This document shows positions 39,454 to 47,784 of a stretch of 64,000 nt of DNA, one piece after another; the first letter of the stretch is position 1, and every line of letters begins with the position of its first letter. The notes beneath the pieces were generated by a model, which was given only the letters and a program-made list of their open reading frames with translations, made no database searches and had not been told where the DNA came from. Source of the stretch: Faecalibacterium sp. An121 (lineage in GTDB: Bacteria > Bacillota > Clostridia > Oscillospirales > Ruminococcaceae); contig NZ_NFLM01000013.1 in NCBI RefSeq assembly GCF_002160915.1, positions 1 through 64,000 on the forward strand, read 5' to 3'. The translations under genes were made by a program, and so were the position numbers.

Positions 39454-41157
39454 ATGGCAGAATATTTGTCCCCAGGTGTATATGTAGAGGAGTACGATTC
39501 CGGGGCATCCCCCATGCAGGGCGTCAGCACCAGCACGGCAGGCTTTGTGGGCCTGGCCGAGCGCGGCCCTGTGACAGGCCAGCCCCAGCTGGTGACCAGC
39601 TTTGCGGACTACAAGCGGATGTACGGCGGCTATCTCAGCGAGGCAGCCTACGGCGGCGCACGGTTCCTTCCGTATGCGGTGGAGCAGTTCTTCCTCAACG
39701 GCGGCGCGCGGGCCTACATCATGCGCGCAGCCCCCGCTGACGCCAAGGCCGGTATCGTGCAGGCCGGCGTGCTGACCATCAGCGCAGCCAACCCCGGCGC
39801 ATGGGCGGAGAATATGCGGGTCACCGTGGCTCCTGCCAGCAAGGCCAAGACCCAGGTCCTGGCCGTGGACGGCGCAGACCTGACCCTGAAGAACGCCGAC
39901 GGTTTCAATCCCGGCGATGTGGTCGAGCTGTTTGACGGCAAGGAAGCGGTCTACGCCACCGTCAAGAGCGTGCTGGACCGTGTGGTCACCCTGGACGCCC
40001 CCTGCACCGCCGATGTGGCGGACAGCCGTGTGGGCACCAGCAAGTACATCCGGACCTGCGAGATCACCATCACCGCCCGCCTGGACGATATGGTGGAGGT
40101 CTATGAGAACCTGTCCCTCAAGGCCGGCGCACTGAACTACGCCCCCGTCAAGACCGCCAAGAGCGAGCTGATCCGGGTGGAGGTGGAGCCGAAGGCCGAC
40201 GCTGAGACGGTGGTGCCCTACGAGCTGTGCGGCGGCACCGGCAGCGAGCTGGTCCTGACCCCTGCCGGCGGCAGCAACGGCACCGTGCTGACCGTGGCAG
40301 CCGGCACCTACCTGGGCAAGGACGACGGCCCCGGCAAGCGCACCGGCCTGCAGGCCTTCCTGGAGAACGGCAACGTGTCCATCATGGCCATCCCCGGCGT
40401 CACTCTGCCCGAGGTGCAGTCGGCCCTGATCGCGTTCTGTGAGAACAAGAAGAGCTGCTTTGCCATCCTGGATATCCCCATGGAGCTGACCAAGACCAAC
40501 GACGTGGCCAACTTCCGTGATATGTACGATTCCACTTACGCGGCCATGTATCATCCCTGGCTGCAGATGTACGACGCAGGCTCCAAGCACGCGGCCTACT
40601 TCCCGCCCTCCGGCGCCATGGCAGGCATCTACGCCCGCAGCGACAACGAGCGCGGCGTCCACAAGGCGCCCGCCAACGAAGTGGTGCGGGGCTGCACCGG
40701 CCTGTCCTGCAGCTACAACACCGGTGAGCAGGATATCCTCAACCCCCTGGGCGTCAACCTGATCCGCGCCTTCCCCGGCCGCGGCATCCGGGTCTGGGGC
40801 GCACGTACCATCAGCTCCAACGGGCTGTGGAAGTACGTCAACGTCCGGCGCCTGTTCATCTACGTCGAGGAGTCCATCAAAGCCAACACCAACTGGGTCG
40901 TCTTTGAGCCCAACAGCGAGGCACTGTGGAGCCGCGTGACCCGCACCATCGCAAACTTCCTGGCCACCTGCTGGCGTGACGGCGCCCTGGCAGGCTCCAG
41001 CCCCGATCAGGCCTTCTTTGTGGAGTGCGGACCCACCACCATGACCCAGGACGACATCGACAACGGCCGCCTGATCTGCCAGATCGGCATCGCACCGGTC
41101 AAGCCCGCAGAATTTGTGATCTTCCGCATCACCCAGAAGACTGCCACCGGCGAATGA
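39454..41157 (+). CDS. Contractile sheath protein
   Basis: This 567-aa tail-sheath protein surrounds the inner tube and contracts on firing. The N-terminus (MAEYLSPGVYVEEYDSGASP, then TAGFVGLAERGPV) is the family handshake arm. The C-terminal domain (GLWKYVNVRRLFIYVEESIK, ALWSRVTRTIANFLATCWRD, GRLICQIGIAPVKPAEFVIF) is typical of the Afp/PVC/eCIS type. The central ~250 residues form a variable beta-rich domain. Only one sheath gene is visible, whereas Afp and PVC have several. It is followed by the tube gene, the standard order. Confidence 0.95.
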   Translation: MAEYLSPGVYVEEYDSGASPMQGVSTSTAGFVGLAERGPVTGQPQLVTSFADYKRMYGGYLSEAAYGGARFLPYAVEQFFLNGGARAYIMRAAPADAKAGIVQAGVLTISAANPGAWAENMRVTVAPASKAKTQVLAVDGADLTLKNADGFNPGDVVELFDGKEAVYATVKSVLDRVVTLDAPCTADVADSRVGTSKYIRTCEITITARLDDMVEVYENLSLKAGALNYAPVKTAKSELIRVEVEPKADAETVVPYELCGGTGSELVLTPAGGSNGTVLTVAAGTYLGKDDGPGKRTGLQAFLENGNVSIMAIPGVTLPEVQSALIAFCENKKSCFAILDIPMELTKTNDVANFRDMYDSTYAAMYHPWLQMYDAGSKHAAYFPPSGAMAGIYARSDNERGVHKAPANEVVRGCTGLSCSYNTGEQDILNPLGVNLIRAFPGRGIRVWGARTISSNGLWKYVNVRRLFIYVEESIKANTNWVVFEPNSEALWSRVTRTIANFLATCWRDGALAGSSPDQAFFVECGPTTMTQDDIDNGRLICQIGIAPVKPAEFVIFRITQKTATGE

Positions 41158-41206
41158 GCGGCTGTCCTTTACGCCTGACAGTCTGACAGAAAGGATGAAA
41201 ACATAA

Positions 41207-41689
41207 ATGGCGAACATCAATTATCCCTACAGAGTATTCCGCTACCGGGTGGAGATCGATGGCATCAACCGCGCCAGCTTCTCGGAAGTCTCCGGCATGA
41301 GCGCTTCCATCGATGCGGTGGAGTACCGCGAAGGCGACGACCTGCGCAACACCCCACGCAAACTGCCCGGCCTGACCAAGTTTGGCAACATCACCCTGCG
41401 CTGGGGCATCTCCGATGACTCCGACTTCCTGGAGTGGCTCAACTCGGTGGCCCCCACCAACAACGCGCCCCCGACCGGCCTGGTGCGCCACGACGTGCTC
41501 ATCACCCTGATCGACGACTCCGGCGCCGACGGCCCTTCCTGGACCCTGATCAATGCATGGCCCGTGGGCTACACCGTGCCGGACCTGAACGGTATGGGCA
41601 GCGAAGTGGCCATCCAGTCCCTGGAACTGTGCCACGAGGGCCTGGAGCACACGCCGGCCGGCGTGGCAGGCGAGCCTTCGCCCATGTGA
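41207..41689 (+). CDS. Inner tube protein (gp19/Hcp-like)
   Basis: This 160-aa T4 gp19-like tube subunit shows YRVFRYRVEIDGINRASFSE, VSGMSASIDAVEYREGDD and LRNTPRKLPGLTKFGNITLR, the hallmark of eCIS tube proteins. Hexamers of it would stack inside the sheath. AAAGGA lies 11 nt before the ATG. It is followed by a hairpin that may reduce expression of the genes downstream. Confidence 0.93.
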   Translation: MANINYPYRVFRYRVEIDGINRASFSEVSGMSASIDAVEYREGDDLRNTPRKLPGLTKFGNITLRWGISDDSDFLEWLNSVAPTNNAPPTGLVRHDVLITLIDDSGADGPSWTLINAWPVGYTVPDLNGMGSEVAIQSLELCHEGLEHTPAGVAGEPSPM

Positions 41690-41739
41690 TAGAGGCAGGG
41701 CTGGCGGCGGGCTGAATCCTATGTAACTCGAAGTGTTGG

Positions 41740-41785
41740 CGGCCCTGACCCTCTCTGCGCTGTTGCGCGGCGGTGATCAGGGCCG
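41740..41785 (+). terminator. Putative attenuator hairpin after the tube gene
   Basis: CGGCCCTGA (41740-41748) pairs perfectly with TCAGGGCCG (41777-41785). The loop holds a nested GCGC-TGTT-GCGC stem. There is no U-tract, so it is a stabiliser or partial attenuator rather than a full terminator. Its position between abundant sheath/tube genes and low-copy baseplate genes fits dosage control. Confidence 0.4.
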
Positions 41786-41813
41786 TCTCCGCCGCAGCCT
41801 GTAAGGAGAATGT

Positions 41814-42173
41814 ATGGAAACCGAATTTGAATTTGAACTGCCGCGGGGCTATGTGGACAAAAACGGCGAGGTCCACCGCCGGGGCACCATGCGTCTGGCC
41901 ACTGCTGCCGATGAGATCCTGCCTTTGCGGGATCCCCGGGTGCAGCAGAACGCGGGCTATCTGACCATCATCCTGCTGTCCCGGGTGATCACCCGGCTGG
42001 GTACGCTGTCCAGCATCAACACCAAGGTGATCGAGGGTATGTTCACCATGGACCTGGCTTACCTGCAGGATCTGTACCAGCGGATCAACACGACCGACCT
42101 GCCCAGCTACAAGGTCGTTTGCCCCCACTGCAACCAGGAGATCGAGGTGCCGCTGGATTTTTTGTTGAGTTAG
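41814..42173 (+). CDS. CIS tail-assembly protein with C-terminal CPHC
   Basis: This 119-aa protein begins METEFEFELPRGYVDKNGEV and contains LRDPRVQQNAGYLTIILLSR and LYQRINTTDLPSYKVV. It ends with a CPHC pair that could share a metal site. The pattern matches small proteins placed after tube genes in eCIS loci, analogous to phage tail-assembly chaperones. AAGGAG precedes the ATG. It is translationally coupled to the next small gene. Confidence 0.75.
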   Translation: METEFEFELPRGYVDKNGEVHRRGTMRLATAADEILPLRDPRVQQNAGYLTIILLSRVITRLGTLSSINTKVIEGMFTMDLAYLQDLYQRINTTDLPSYKVVCPHCNQEIEVPLDFLLS

Positions 42174-42178
42174 GGCTG

Positions 42179-42361
42179 GTGCTGTACCCCCAGGAACAGC
42201 TTTTCCAGGAGATGGCGTTCCTGGCCTATTATCTGCACTGGCCCCGGGCAGAGATCATGAAGCTGCCCCACTGGGAGCGGCGCCGCTGGTGCCGCGAGGT
42301 GTCGGAGGTCAACCAGAAGCTCAACGGCCCCGACAAACAGCAGTCCATCCCGCTGCGCTGA
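42179..42361 (+). CDS. DUF6760-like small CIS protein
   Basis: This ~60-aa protein (YPQEQLFQEMAFLAYYLHWP, EIMKLPHWERRRWCREV) has the conserved look of the DUF6760 family found beside eCIS tail-assembly genes. The likely start is the GTG at 42179, 5 nt after the previous stop, in an AGTTAGGG context. An upstream ATG at 42119 lies inside the previous gene and gives non-family residues. In phages, paired small genes here form the tail-assembly chaperone by frameshifting; here the two frames overlap but the second seems to restart. Confidence 0.7.
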   Translation: MLYPQEQLFQEMAFLAYYLHWPRAEIMKLPHWERRRWCREVSEVNQKLNGPDKQQSIPLR

Positions 42362-42379
42362 GAAAGAGGTGAAGCTGCC

Positions 42380-42859
42380 ATGGGAAACCGAGACGACGAG
42401 ACCTTTGAACCGCTGCGCTCCTACCGGTTCCTGGTGGAGATCGAAGGGGGCGACAGCCGGGTGACGGCGGCCTTTTCCCAGTTTTCCGGCGTCAACATGA
42501 CGGTGGAGACCATCCAGGCCCGGGCGGGCCGGGACCCGCGCGGGGTGCAGGGCTATATCCCTGTGCAGACCCGCTACGAACCGGTGACCCTGGCCAAAGG
42601 GGTGGTGGGAGACTATGAACTGCTGGACTGGCTGTATGCCGCGGCTGCCGGCAATGACACAGGCCCTACGGGGGGCGAGTCCCTGTACCGCACGGTGCGG
42701 GTGCTGGCCCTGAACGAGGACTACAAGGGAGTGATCTGGGAGCTGAAAGACGCTCTGCCCATCGGTTACTCCCTCAGCGAAATGGACGGCCTGCGCAGCG
42801 AGATGCTGATCGAAAGCCTGACCCTTGCCATCACAGGGGTGAGAAGGGAACTGTTCTGA
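42380..42859 (+). CDS. Second tube-like protein (gp19 fold), tube initiator candidate
   Basis: This 159-aa protein (LRSYRFLVEIEGGDSRVTAA, FSQFSGVNMTVETIQARAGR, LAKGVVGDYELLDWLYAAAA) is clearly homologous in layout to the main tube protein but divergent. In Afp/PVC-type systems such paralogues (Afp5-like) join tube to spike hub. GAAAGAGGTG precedes the ATG at 42380. Confidence 0.85.
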   Translation: MGNRDDETFEPLRSYRFLVEIEGGDSRVTAAFSQFSGVNMTVETIQARAGRDPRGVQGYIPVQTRYEPVTLAKGVVGDYELLDWLYAAAAGNDTGPTGGESLYRTVRVLALNEDYKGVIWELKDALPIGYSLSEMDGLRSEMLIESLTLAITGVRRELF

Positions 42860-42902
42860 TGCGCAGCAGAGCAGGCTTGTGCCTGAAGGAGGTGGACAGG
42901 GC

Positions 42903-43349
42903 ATGGAGTTTTTGTCCGGCGCATACTTTGAAGTCTCTCTTTTCGAGGAGGACGACACGGCGGTATACGATGACAGGGAGGAAAAACTCGCAGGTCGGTT
43001 CACCTCTGTTTCGGGCCTGAACATGGAACTGGAATATGAGGTCTACAGCGAAGGGGGCAGCAATTACCCCCGGTTCTTCCTGAAAGAGAGCAAGCCCCAG
43101 GTGCTGGTGCTGGAGCAGGGCGTGATCGTTGAGGACGATGCGTTCTCCCAGCTGATGAGCGACTGCCTGGAAGGGCGGATGGTGCCTTTGCAGGGCACCG
43201 TCACCCTGAAGGACAGTTTTGGGGAAACGGTGCGTACCTGGTGCATCGAAAACGCTTATCTGCAAAAGTACGTCGGCCCGGAGCTGAACAGCAACCAGCC
43301 GGCGCTGGCAGTCACCCGTGTGGAGCTGATTTACAATGGATGCTTCTAA
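42903..43349 (+). CDS. Third tube-like/adaptor protein
   Basis: This 148-aa protein (FLSGAYFEVSLFEEDDTAVY, FTSVSGLNMELEYEVYSEGG, NYPRFFLKESKPQVLVLEQG) again has the gp19-like order of strands and is likely another tube-hub adaptor. ATG at 42903 is preferred to an upstream ATG at 42879 because AAGGAGG lies between them. The stop overlaps the next start by 14 nt. Confidence 0.8.
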   Translation: MEFLSGAYFEVSLFEEDDTAVYDDREEKLAGRFTSVSGLNMELEYEVYSEGGSNYPRFFLKESKPQVLVLEQGVIVEDDAFSQLMSDCLEGRMVPLQGTVTLKDSFGETVRTWCIENAYLQKYVGPELNSNQPALAVTRVELIYNGCF

Positions 43350-46300
43350 GATCAAAGTCAGCAGAGAGGATATGGCGGTGATCAAGCCCGAACAGCTGGG
43401 GCTGTCCCCCTTTGGGGTGCTGTCCAGCCTGTTCCAGCAGGAGCTGGAGCAGCGTATCCGGCTGGAGACAGGGGCTTATGCGCCTCTGTCCCTGACCCTG
43501 CGGGAGGAGGATGAGGAACCGGACGCCGCGCCCCCGGTGGAGGTGGAACTCTCTGTAGACATCCACATGGATGCGCCCAAAGCAGCCCCTGCCCGCAAGG
43601 AGCCGGAGAAGAAGTCCGGCGTCCGGGAGGCCGCGCTGGAGACCCGCATCCTGGAGAAAGTCCGAATCAAAGAGCGGGAACTGCAAAAAAAGCAGGAGGT
43701 GCTCCACAAGCTGGAGATCCGTCTGGAAGAAGGGCGCTGGACACAGCCCCCCACAGCGGGCGGACAGAGCCAAAGCGTGGCGGCCCAGCCTCTGACTTTG
43801 GCCACCCGGGCGGCTGCCGTGCCGTCCGCAGGCGGATGGACGCCCCAGACCCTGCCGGCCCACCCGGGCTATCCGGCCCCCAAATCGCAGGAGAATGGCC
43901 AGGCTGCGGGCGGCAGCATCCTGCTGCCCGATGTGCTGCGCCGCCGCCGGGAACAGGCTTTGCAGCGGCAGGCCCAGCCCCAGCTGGAATGGCTGCACCA
44001 GAGCGAACTGCCCCCCGACACGGCCCGCCAGATGATGCACGCGGTGCACCAGGCGGTGGAACAGACGCTGGCCCTCAACCACGCCAAAAATCCAGCGCTG
44101 TCTGGCTGGCCCAGGACAGAGCCTCCGGCGGGTCCCGCCCGGAAACCGCAGGCCGAGCCGTTGTCCTGGCAGGATGCGGCGGAGCCTTCTGCGCCGGCAC
44201 AGCCTGCCGCAGGGCAGGCCGTCCCCACGGACGAACCCTCTGTGCAGGCCCCGGTCCTGACCCACAAGGCCCGGCTCTCCCAGGAACCTCATCTACCGTA
44301 CAACAGTCAAAACGCAGAAAAGGGCGCGCATCCATCCCGTCGACCCGGCCCCGAGCCATCCTCCAACTCCCGGGATGCGAGCGAGGCGAGCGGGATGGAG
44401 TGTCGCACTACTTCTGCAAAGGAACAGGGGCAGGCGTGGCCTGCGGAAAGTACGCAGGCCCCGGCCCTGATGCAGGAACCTTTGATCTACCGCGAGAGCG
44501 AAGCGGAAACCGAAGCCGCCCGCCCGGCAGATCACAAGGCCTCCGCACGAGCCACGGGTGAAACCGGCCATCCGGACCAGACGACCCGCGCACGATCTTC
44601 TGTACAGGCGAAAAACAACACAAATCGCCCGATTCAGACAAATTACGCACACCCTTCCGCACAAGCGGAGACCGGCACAAATCATCCGGCCTGGACAACT
44701 CACGAGCAATCTTCCGCACAAGCGGAAAAAGATACGGACCGCCCGGCAGGGCGGCATCCTGCTGCCCAGACCGGGCAGGAATCCCGTAGGGTCGTGGAGG
44801 CCCTTGAACTGCAAGATCGGGAATCTCACAAAGCTATGCGGGTTTCCGAGCTACAAGAGCAGGACCTCCACAAGGCTTCGCAGTCCCCTGCGTTGCAAGA
44901 GCGGGAACCCCACAAAGCTATGCAGGTTTCCGAACTGCAAGGGCAGGAATCCCATGGGGCGGTGCAGGCCGCCGAGTCGCAAGAGCAGACAGCCGTCCCC
45001 GAGGCAGTGCTCCAGGCATGGCCCGCGGAAAGTACGCAGACCCAGGCCCCGATGCAGGAGCCTTTGATCTATCGCGAGAGCGAAGCAGAAACCGCCCACC
45101 TGGCAGAACGTCAGACCTCTGCACAGGCCCCGAGTGAAATAGCTCGCCCGGCCCAAACGATTCGCGCACGATCTTCTGCACAGGCAGAAAACAACACAAA
45201 TCGCCCGATTCAGACAAGTTATGCACACCCTTCCGCACAAGCGGAGACCGGCACAAATCATCCGGCCCGGACGACTCACGCACACTCTTCCGAACAAGCG
45301 GAAAAGGATACAGACCGCCCGGCAGGGCGGCATCCTGCTGTCCAGGCTGGGCAGGAATCCCGCAGGGTCGTGGGGACCCTTGAACTGCAAGATCAGGAAT
45401 CTCACAAAGCTATGCAGGTTTCAGAACTGCAAGGGCAGGAATCCCATGGGGCGGTGCAGAGCCTTGAACCGCAAGAACAGACAGCCGGCCCCGATGCAGT
45501 GCCCCAGGCATTGCCTGCGGAAAGTGCGCAGGCCCCGGCCCTGATGCAGGAACCTTTGATCTACCGCGAGAACGAGGCGGAAACCGAAGCCGCCCGCCCG
45601 GCAGAACGTCAGACCTCTGCACAAGCCCCGAGTGAAATAGCTCGCCCGGTCCAAACGACCCGCGCACGATCTTCTGCACCGGCAGAAAACAGCACAAATC
45701 ACCCGATTCAGACAAATTACGCACACCCTTCCGCACAAGCGGAGGCCGGCATAAATCATCCGTCCCGGACGACCCACGATCAATCTTCCGCACAAGCGGA
45801 AAATAATACAGACGGCCCGGCAGGGCGGCATCCTGCTGTCCAGGCTGGACAGGAATCCCGTAGGGTCGTGGGGGCCCTTGAACTGCAAGATCAGGAATCT
45901 CACAAAGCTATGCGGGTTTCCGAGCTGCAAGGGCATGACTCCAGTGGGCCGGTGCAGAGCCTTGAACCGCAAGAACAGGCGACCGGCCCCGATGCAGTGC
46001 CCCAGGCATGGCCCGCGGAAAGTACGCAGGCCCCGGCTCCGATGCAGGAACCTTTGATCTACCGCGAAAACGAAGCGGAAACCGCCCGCCCGGCAGAGCG
46101 TAAGGCCTCCACACAGACCCCGAGTGAAATAGCTCGCCCAGCCCAAACGACCCGCGCACGATCTTCCGCACAGGCGGAAAACAACGCAAATCGCCCGATT
46201 CAGACAAACTACACACAATCTTCCGCACAAGCTGAAAAGGATACAGGCCGCACGGATCGGGAAAAGGGGCAGGCCGCCGCAGCCCAAATGCTGCCCCCTG

Positions 46301-46986
46301 CCATGGCACGGGCGGCATGGGCGGCAGAGCAGCTGGTCTACCGGGCACAGGAGGCCGCAGGGCAGGCCCCGGCGCAAAACCCGCTGTCCGCCCTGCCGGC
46401 CCAGGACAGGTCCGTGGCCTCGTCGGCCCGGCCCATTGCGCTGACCCTGCGCCGCGGCGCGGTCCAGAGCGGAAACCCCGCCGCACGGGATATCCGCCTG
46501 GTGCATCCCGTCCCTGCCGCAGGAGACGGTGTGCCCGGACAGGAGCAGCCTCCCCAGTTGGTGTTGGCCGGAGGCGGCAGTCCGGAGCCTTCCCGCTCCG
46601 ATAGTCCGGAGCAGGCCAGAGGGATGGAAGCGCTGCCTGACTGGGCCAGGGAGCTGCTGGAAAAAGGCCCGCTGCCCAAAGTGGCCCGTCCGGCGCAGGC
46701 CGGTCCGCGACAGTTCCAGTGGACATCGCCCCAGGCCATGGCAGCGCCCAGCGGGACGGCACAGACTGTTCTGCCGCAGGGCCAGGCGGCGCAAAGCGCG
46801 GCCCCGCCCCAGTTGTCCAATGCGGCCCAGGTGCCGCCCAGCCTGATCCATCCGCAGAAGAACGAGGAGGAGCAGAGCGCCCGCCAGAAGGCAGAGCGGG
46901 AGGCCGAGATCCGGCGCACCGCCGACCGGGTCTACCGCATCATTGAAGAACGCCTGCGCCGGGAGCTGCGCCGCAGCGGCCGATAG
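43336..46986 (+). CDS. 1216-aa CIS protein with large internal tandem repeats
   Basis: The N-terminal ~140 residues are ordered (MDASKIKVSREDMAVIKPEQ, GVLSSLFQQELEQRI, then a Lys/Glu coiled coil). Residues ~140-360 are Pro/Gln/Ala-rich. Residues ~365-975 are about four imperfect tandem repeats of ~165-195 aa (MQEPLIYRESEAET, SSAQAENNTNRPIQTNYAHP, AGRHPAVQAGQESRRVV, SHKAMQVSELQGQESHGAVQ). The end is a basic helix (EAEIRRTADRVYRIIEERLR). It sits between tube-like proteins and the LysM protein, where Afp has the small Afp6. The function is unknown; ruler, flexible linker or cargo-holding scaffold are possibilities. It is not a classical helical tape-measure protein. Confidence 0.75.
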   Translation: MDASKIKVSREDMAVIKPEQLGLSPFGVLSSLFQQELEQRIRLETGAYAPLSLTLREEDEEPDAAPPVEVELSVDIHMDAPKAAPARKEPEKKSGVREAALETRILEKVRIKERELQKKQEVLHKLEIRLEEGRWTQPPTAGGQSQSVAAQPLTLATRAAAVPSAGGWTPQTLPAHPGYPAPKSQENGQAAGGSILLPDVLRRRREQALQRQAQPQLEWLHQSELPPDTARQMMHAVHQAVEQTLALNHAKNPALSGWPRTEPPAGPARKPQAEPLSWQDAAEPSAPAQPAAGQAVPTDEPSVQAPVLTHKARLSQEPHLPYNSQNAEKGAHPSRRPGPEPSSNSRDASEASGMECRTTSAKEQGQAWPAESTQAPALMQEPLIYRESEAETEAARPADHKASARATGETGHPDQTTRARSSVQAKNNTNRPIQTNYAHPSAQAETGTNHPAWTTHEQSSAQAEKDTDRPAGRHPAAQTGQESRRVVEALELQDRESHKAMRVSELQEQDLHKASQSPALQEREPHKAMQVSELQGQESHGAVQAAESQEQTAVPEAVLQAWPAESTQTQAPMQEPLIYRESEAETAHLAERQTSAQAPSEIARPAQTIRARSSAQAENNTNRPIQTSYAHPSAQAETGTNHPARTTHAHSSEQAEKDTDRPAGRHPAVQAGQESRRVVGTLELQDQESHKAMQVSELQGQESHGAVQSLEPQEQTAGPDAVPQALPAESAQAPALMQEPLIYRENEAETEAARPAERQTSAQAPSEIARPVQTTRARSSAPAENSTNHPIQTNYAHPSAQAEAGINHPSRTTHDQSSAQAENNTDGPAGRHPAVQAGQESRRVVGALELQDQESHKAMRVSELQGHDSSGPVQSLEPQEQATGPDAVPQAWPAESTQAPAPMQEPLIYRENEAETARPAERKASTQTPSEIARPAQTTRARSSAQAENNANRPIQTNYTQSSAQAEKDTGRTDREKGQAAAAQMLPPAMARAAWAAEQLVYRAQEAAGQAPAQNPLSALPAQDRSVASSARPIALTLRRGAVQSGNPAARDIRLVHPVPAAGDGVPGQEQPPQLVLAGGGSPEPSRSDSPEQARGMEALPDWARELLEKGPLPKVARPAQAGPRQFQWTSPQAMAAPSGTAQTVLPQGQAAQSAAPPQLSNAAQVPPSLIHPQKNEEEQSARQKAEREAEIRRTADRVYRIIEERLRRELRRSGR
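44434..46260 (+). repeat. Imperfect tandem coding repeats (about 0.5 kb units)
   Basis: Units begin near 44434, 45015, 45507 and 46008, each opening with a GC-GGAAAGT-CGCAGGCC-like start of the peptide W/LPAES-Q. Unit 1 is about 580 bp because it has an internal duplication. Units 2 and 3 are about 490-500 bp, and unit 4 is truncated. All stay in frame with the 1216-aa gene. High nucleotide identity suggests recent expansion or recombination. Confidence 0.8.
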
Positions 46987-47016
46987 CGCCGGTATAAACG
47001 AAAGGAGGCCGACGCT

Positions 47017-47745
47017 GTGTATACAGGCCCCGGCAATTTGAACGCATCGACCCATGTGGAAAAAATGACCATCGTCAACCTGGAGACCGATGAAGAGATC
47101 ATCGTGCTTTACAATCCCCAGAGCTATACCTGCAAGCGCAGCGTCAACTATGCCCCTCGGCCCGCGATGGGAACAGATGGGCCTGTCATGCAGTTTGAGA
47201 GCGGCAGCGGGGAGGTGTTAAGCTTCGAGCTGTTCTTTGACAGCCTTTCCGCCGCAGACGAGGTGGGAGGGTCGCAGGATGACCGCAAGAAGTTCCTGGA
47301 GAACAGCCGCAAGATCTCGCTGGACAACAGCATCGACGTGCGGGATTATACCCGGAAGATCTACGATCTGACGAAAGTGGACGCGGATGCTCACTGCCCG
47401 CCCAAATTGCAGGTGGAATGGGCGTCCTTGCAGTTCGTGGGCTATCTGTCCAGCTGTGAGGAACACTTTACCAAATTCGACGAGAACGGGCTGCCGGTGC
47501 GCGCTGTGCTGAACTGCACCTTCATCGAATTCATTGACCCTGACAGCGTTGCGCTCAACCCGCGCCAGTCGCCGGATACCACCAAATACCGCAAAGTCCG
47601 GCAGGGGGATTCGCTGTGGGCCTTCTCGGCCCGGGAGTACGGCGGTGCCGGACAGTGGCGGCAGATCGCCCAGGCCAACGGCATCGACAACCCGCGGCGA
47701 CTGCGCTCGGGGGAGACGCTGGTGCTGCCGGCTCTGAAAGACTGA
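47017..47745 (+). CDS. LysM-containing baseplate protein (Afp7/gp53-like)
   Basis: The N-terminal ~180 residues of this 242-aa protein (MTIVNLETDEEIIVLYNPQS, LSFELFFDSL, PPKLQVEWASLQFVGYLSSC) match the CIS tube-associated domain. The C-terminal LysM domain (YRKVRQGDSLWAFSAREYGG, IAQANGIDNPRRLRSGETLV) likely clamps the hub or tube. Start is GTG at 47017 with AAAGGAGG 8 nt upstream. Order before the hub and spike genes is canonical. Confidence 0.9.
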   Translation: MYTGPGNLNASTHVEKMTIVNLETDEEIIVLYNPQSYTCKRSVNYAPRPAMGTDGPVMQFESGSGEVLSFELFFDSLSAADEVGGSQDDRKKFLENSRKISLDNSIDVRDYTRKIYDLTKVDADAHCPPKLQVEWASLQFVGYLSSCEEHFTKFDENGLPVRAVLNCTFIEFIDPDSVALNPRQSPDTTKYRKVRQGDSLWAFSAREYGGAGQWRQIAQANGIDNPRRLRSGETLVLPALKD

Positions 47746-47784
47746 CGCACAGACCTGCCGAACGGAGAAAGGGGGGACGGTTCC

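Noticed and set aside
44400-46260. CRISPR-like array suggested by the repeated DNA
   Set aside because: Repeats are about 500 bp, in frame and coding. There are no short identical repeats with uniform spacers and no cas genes.
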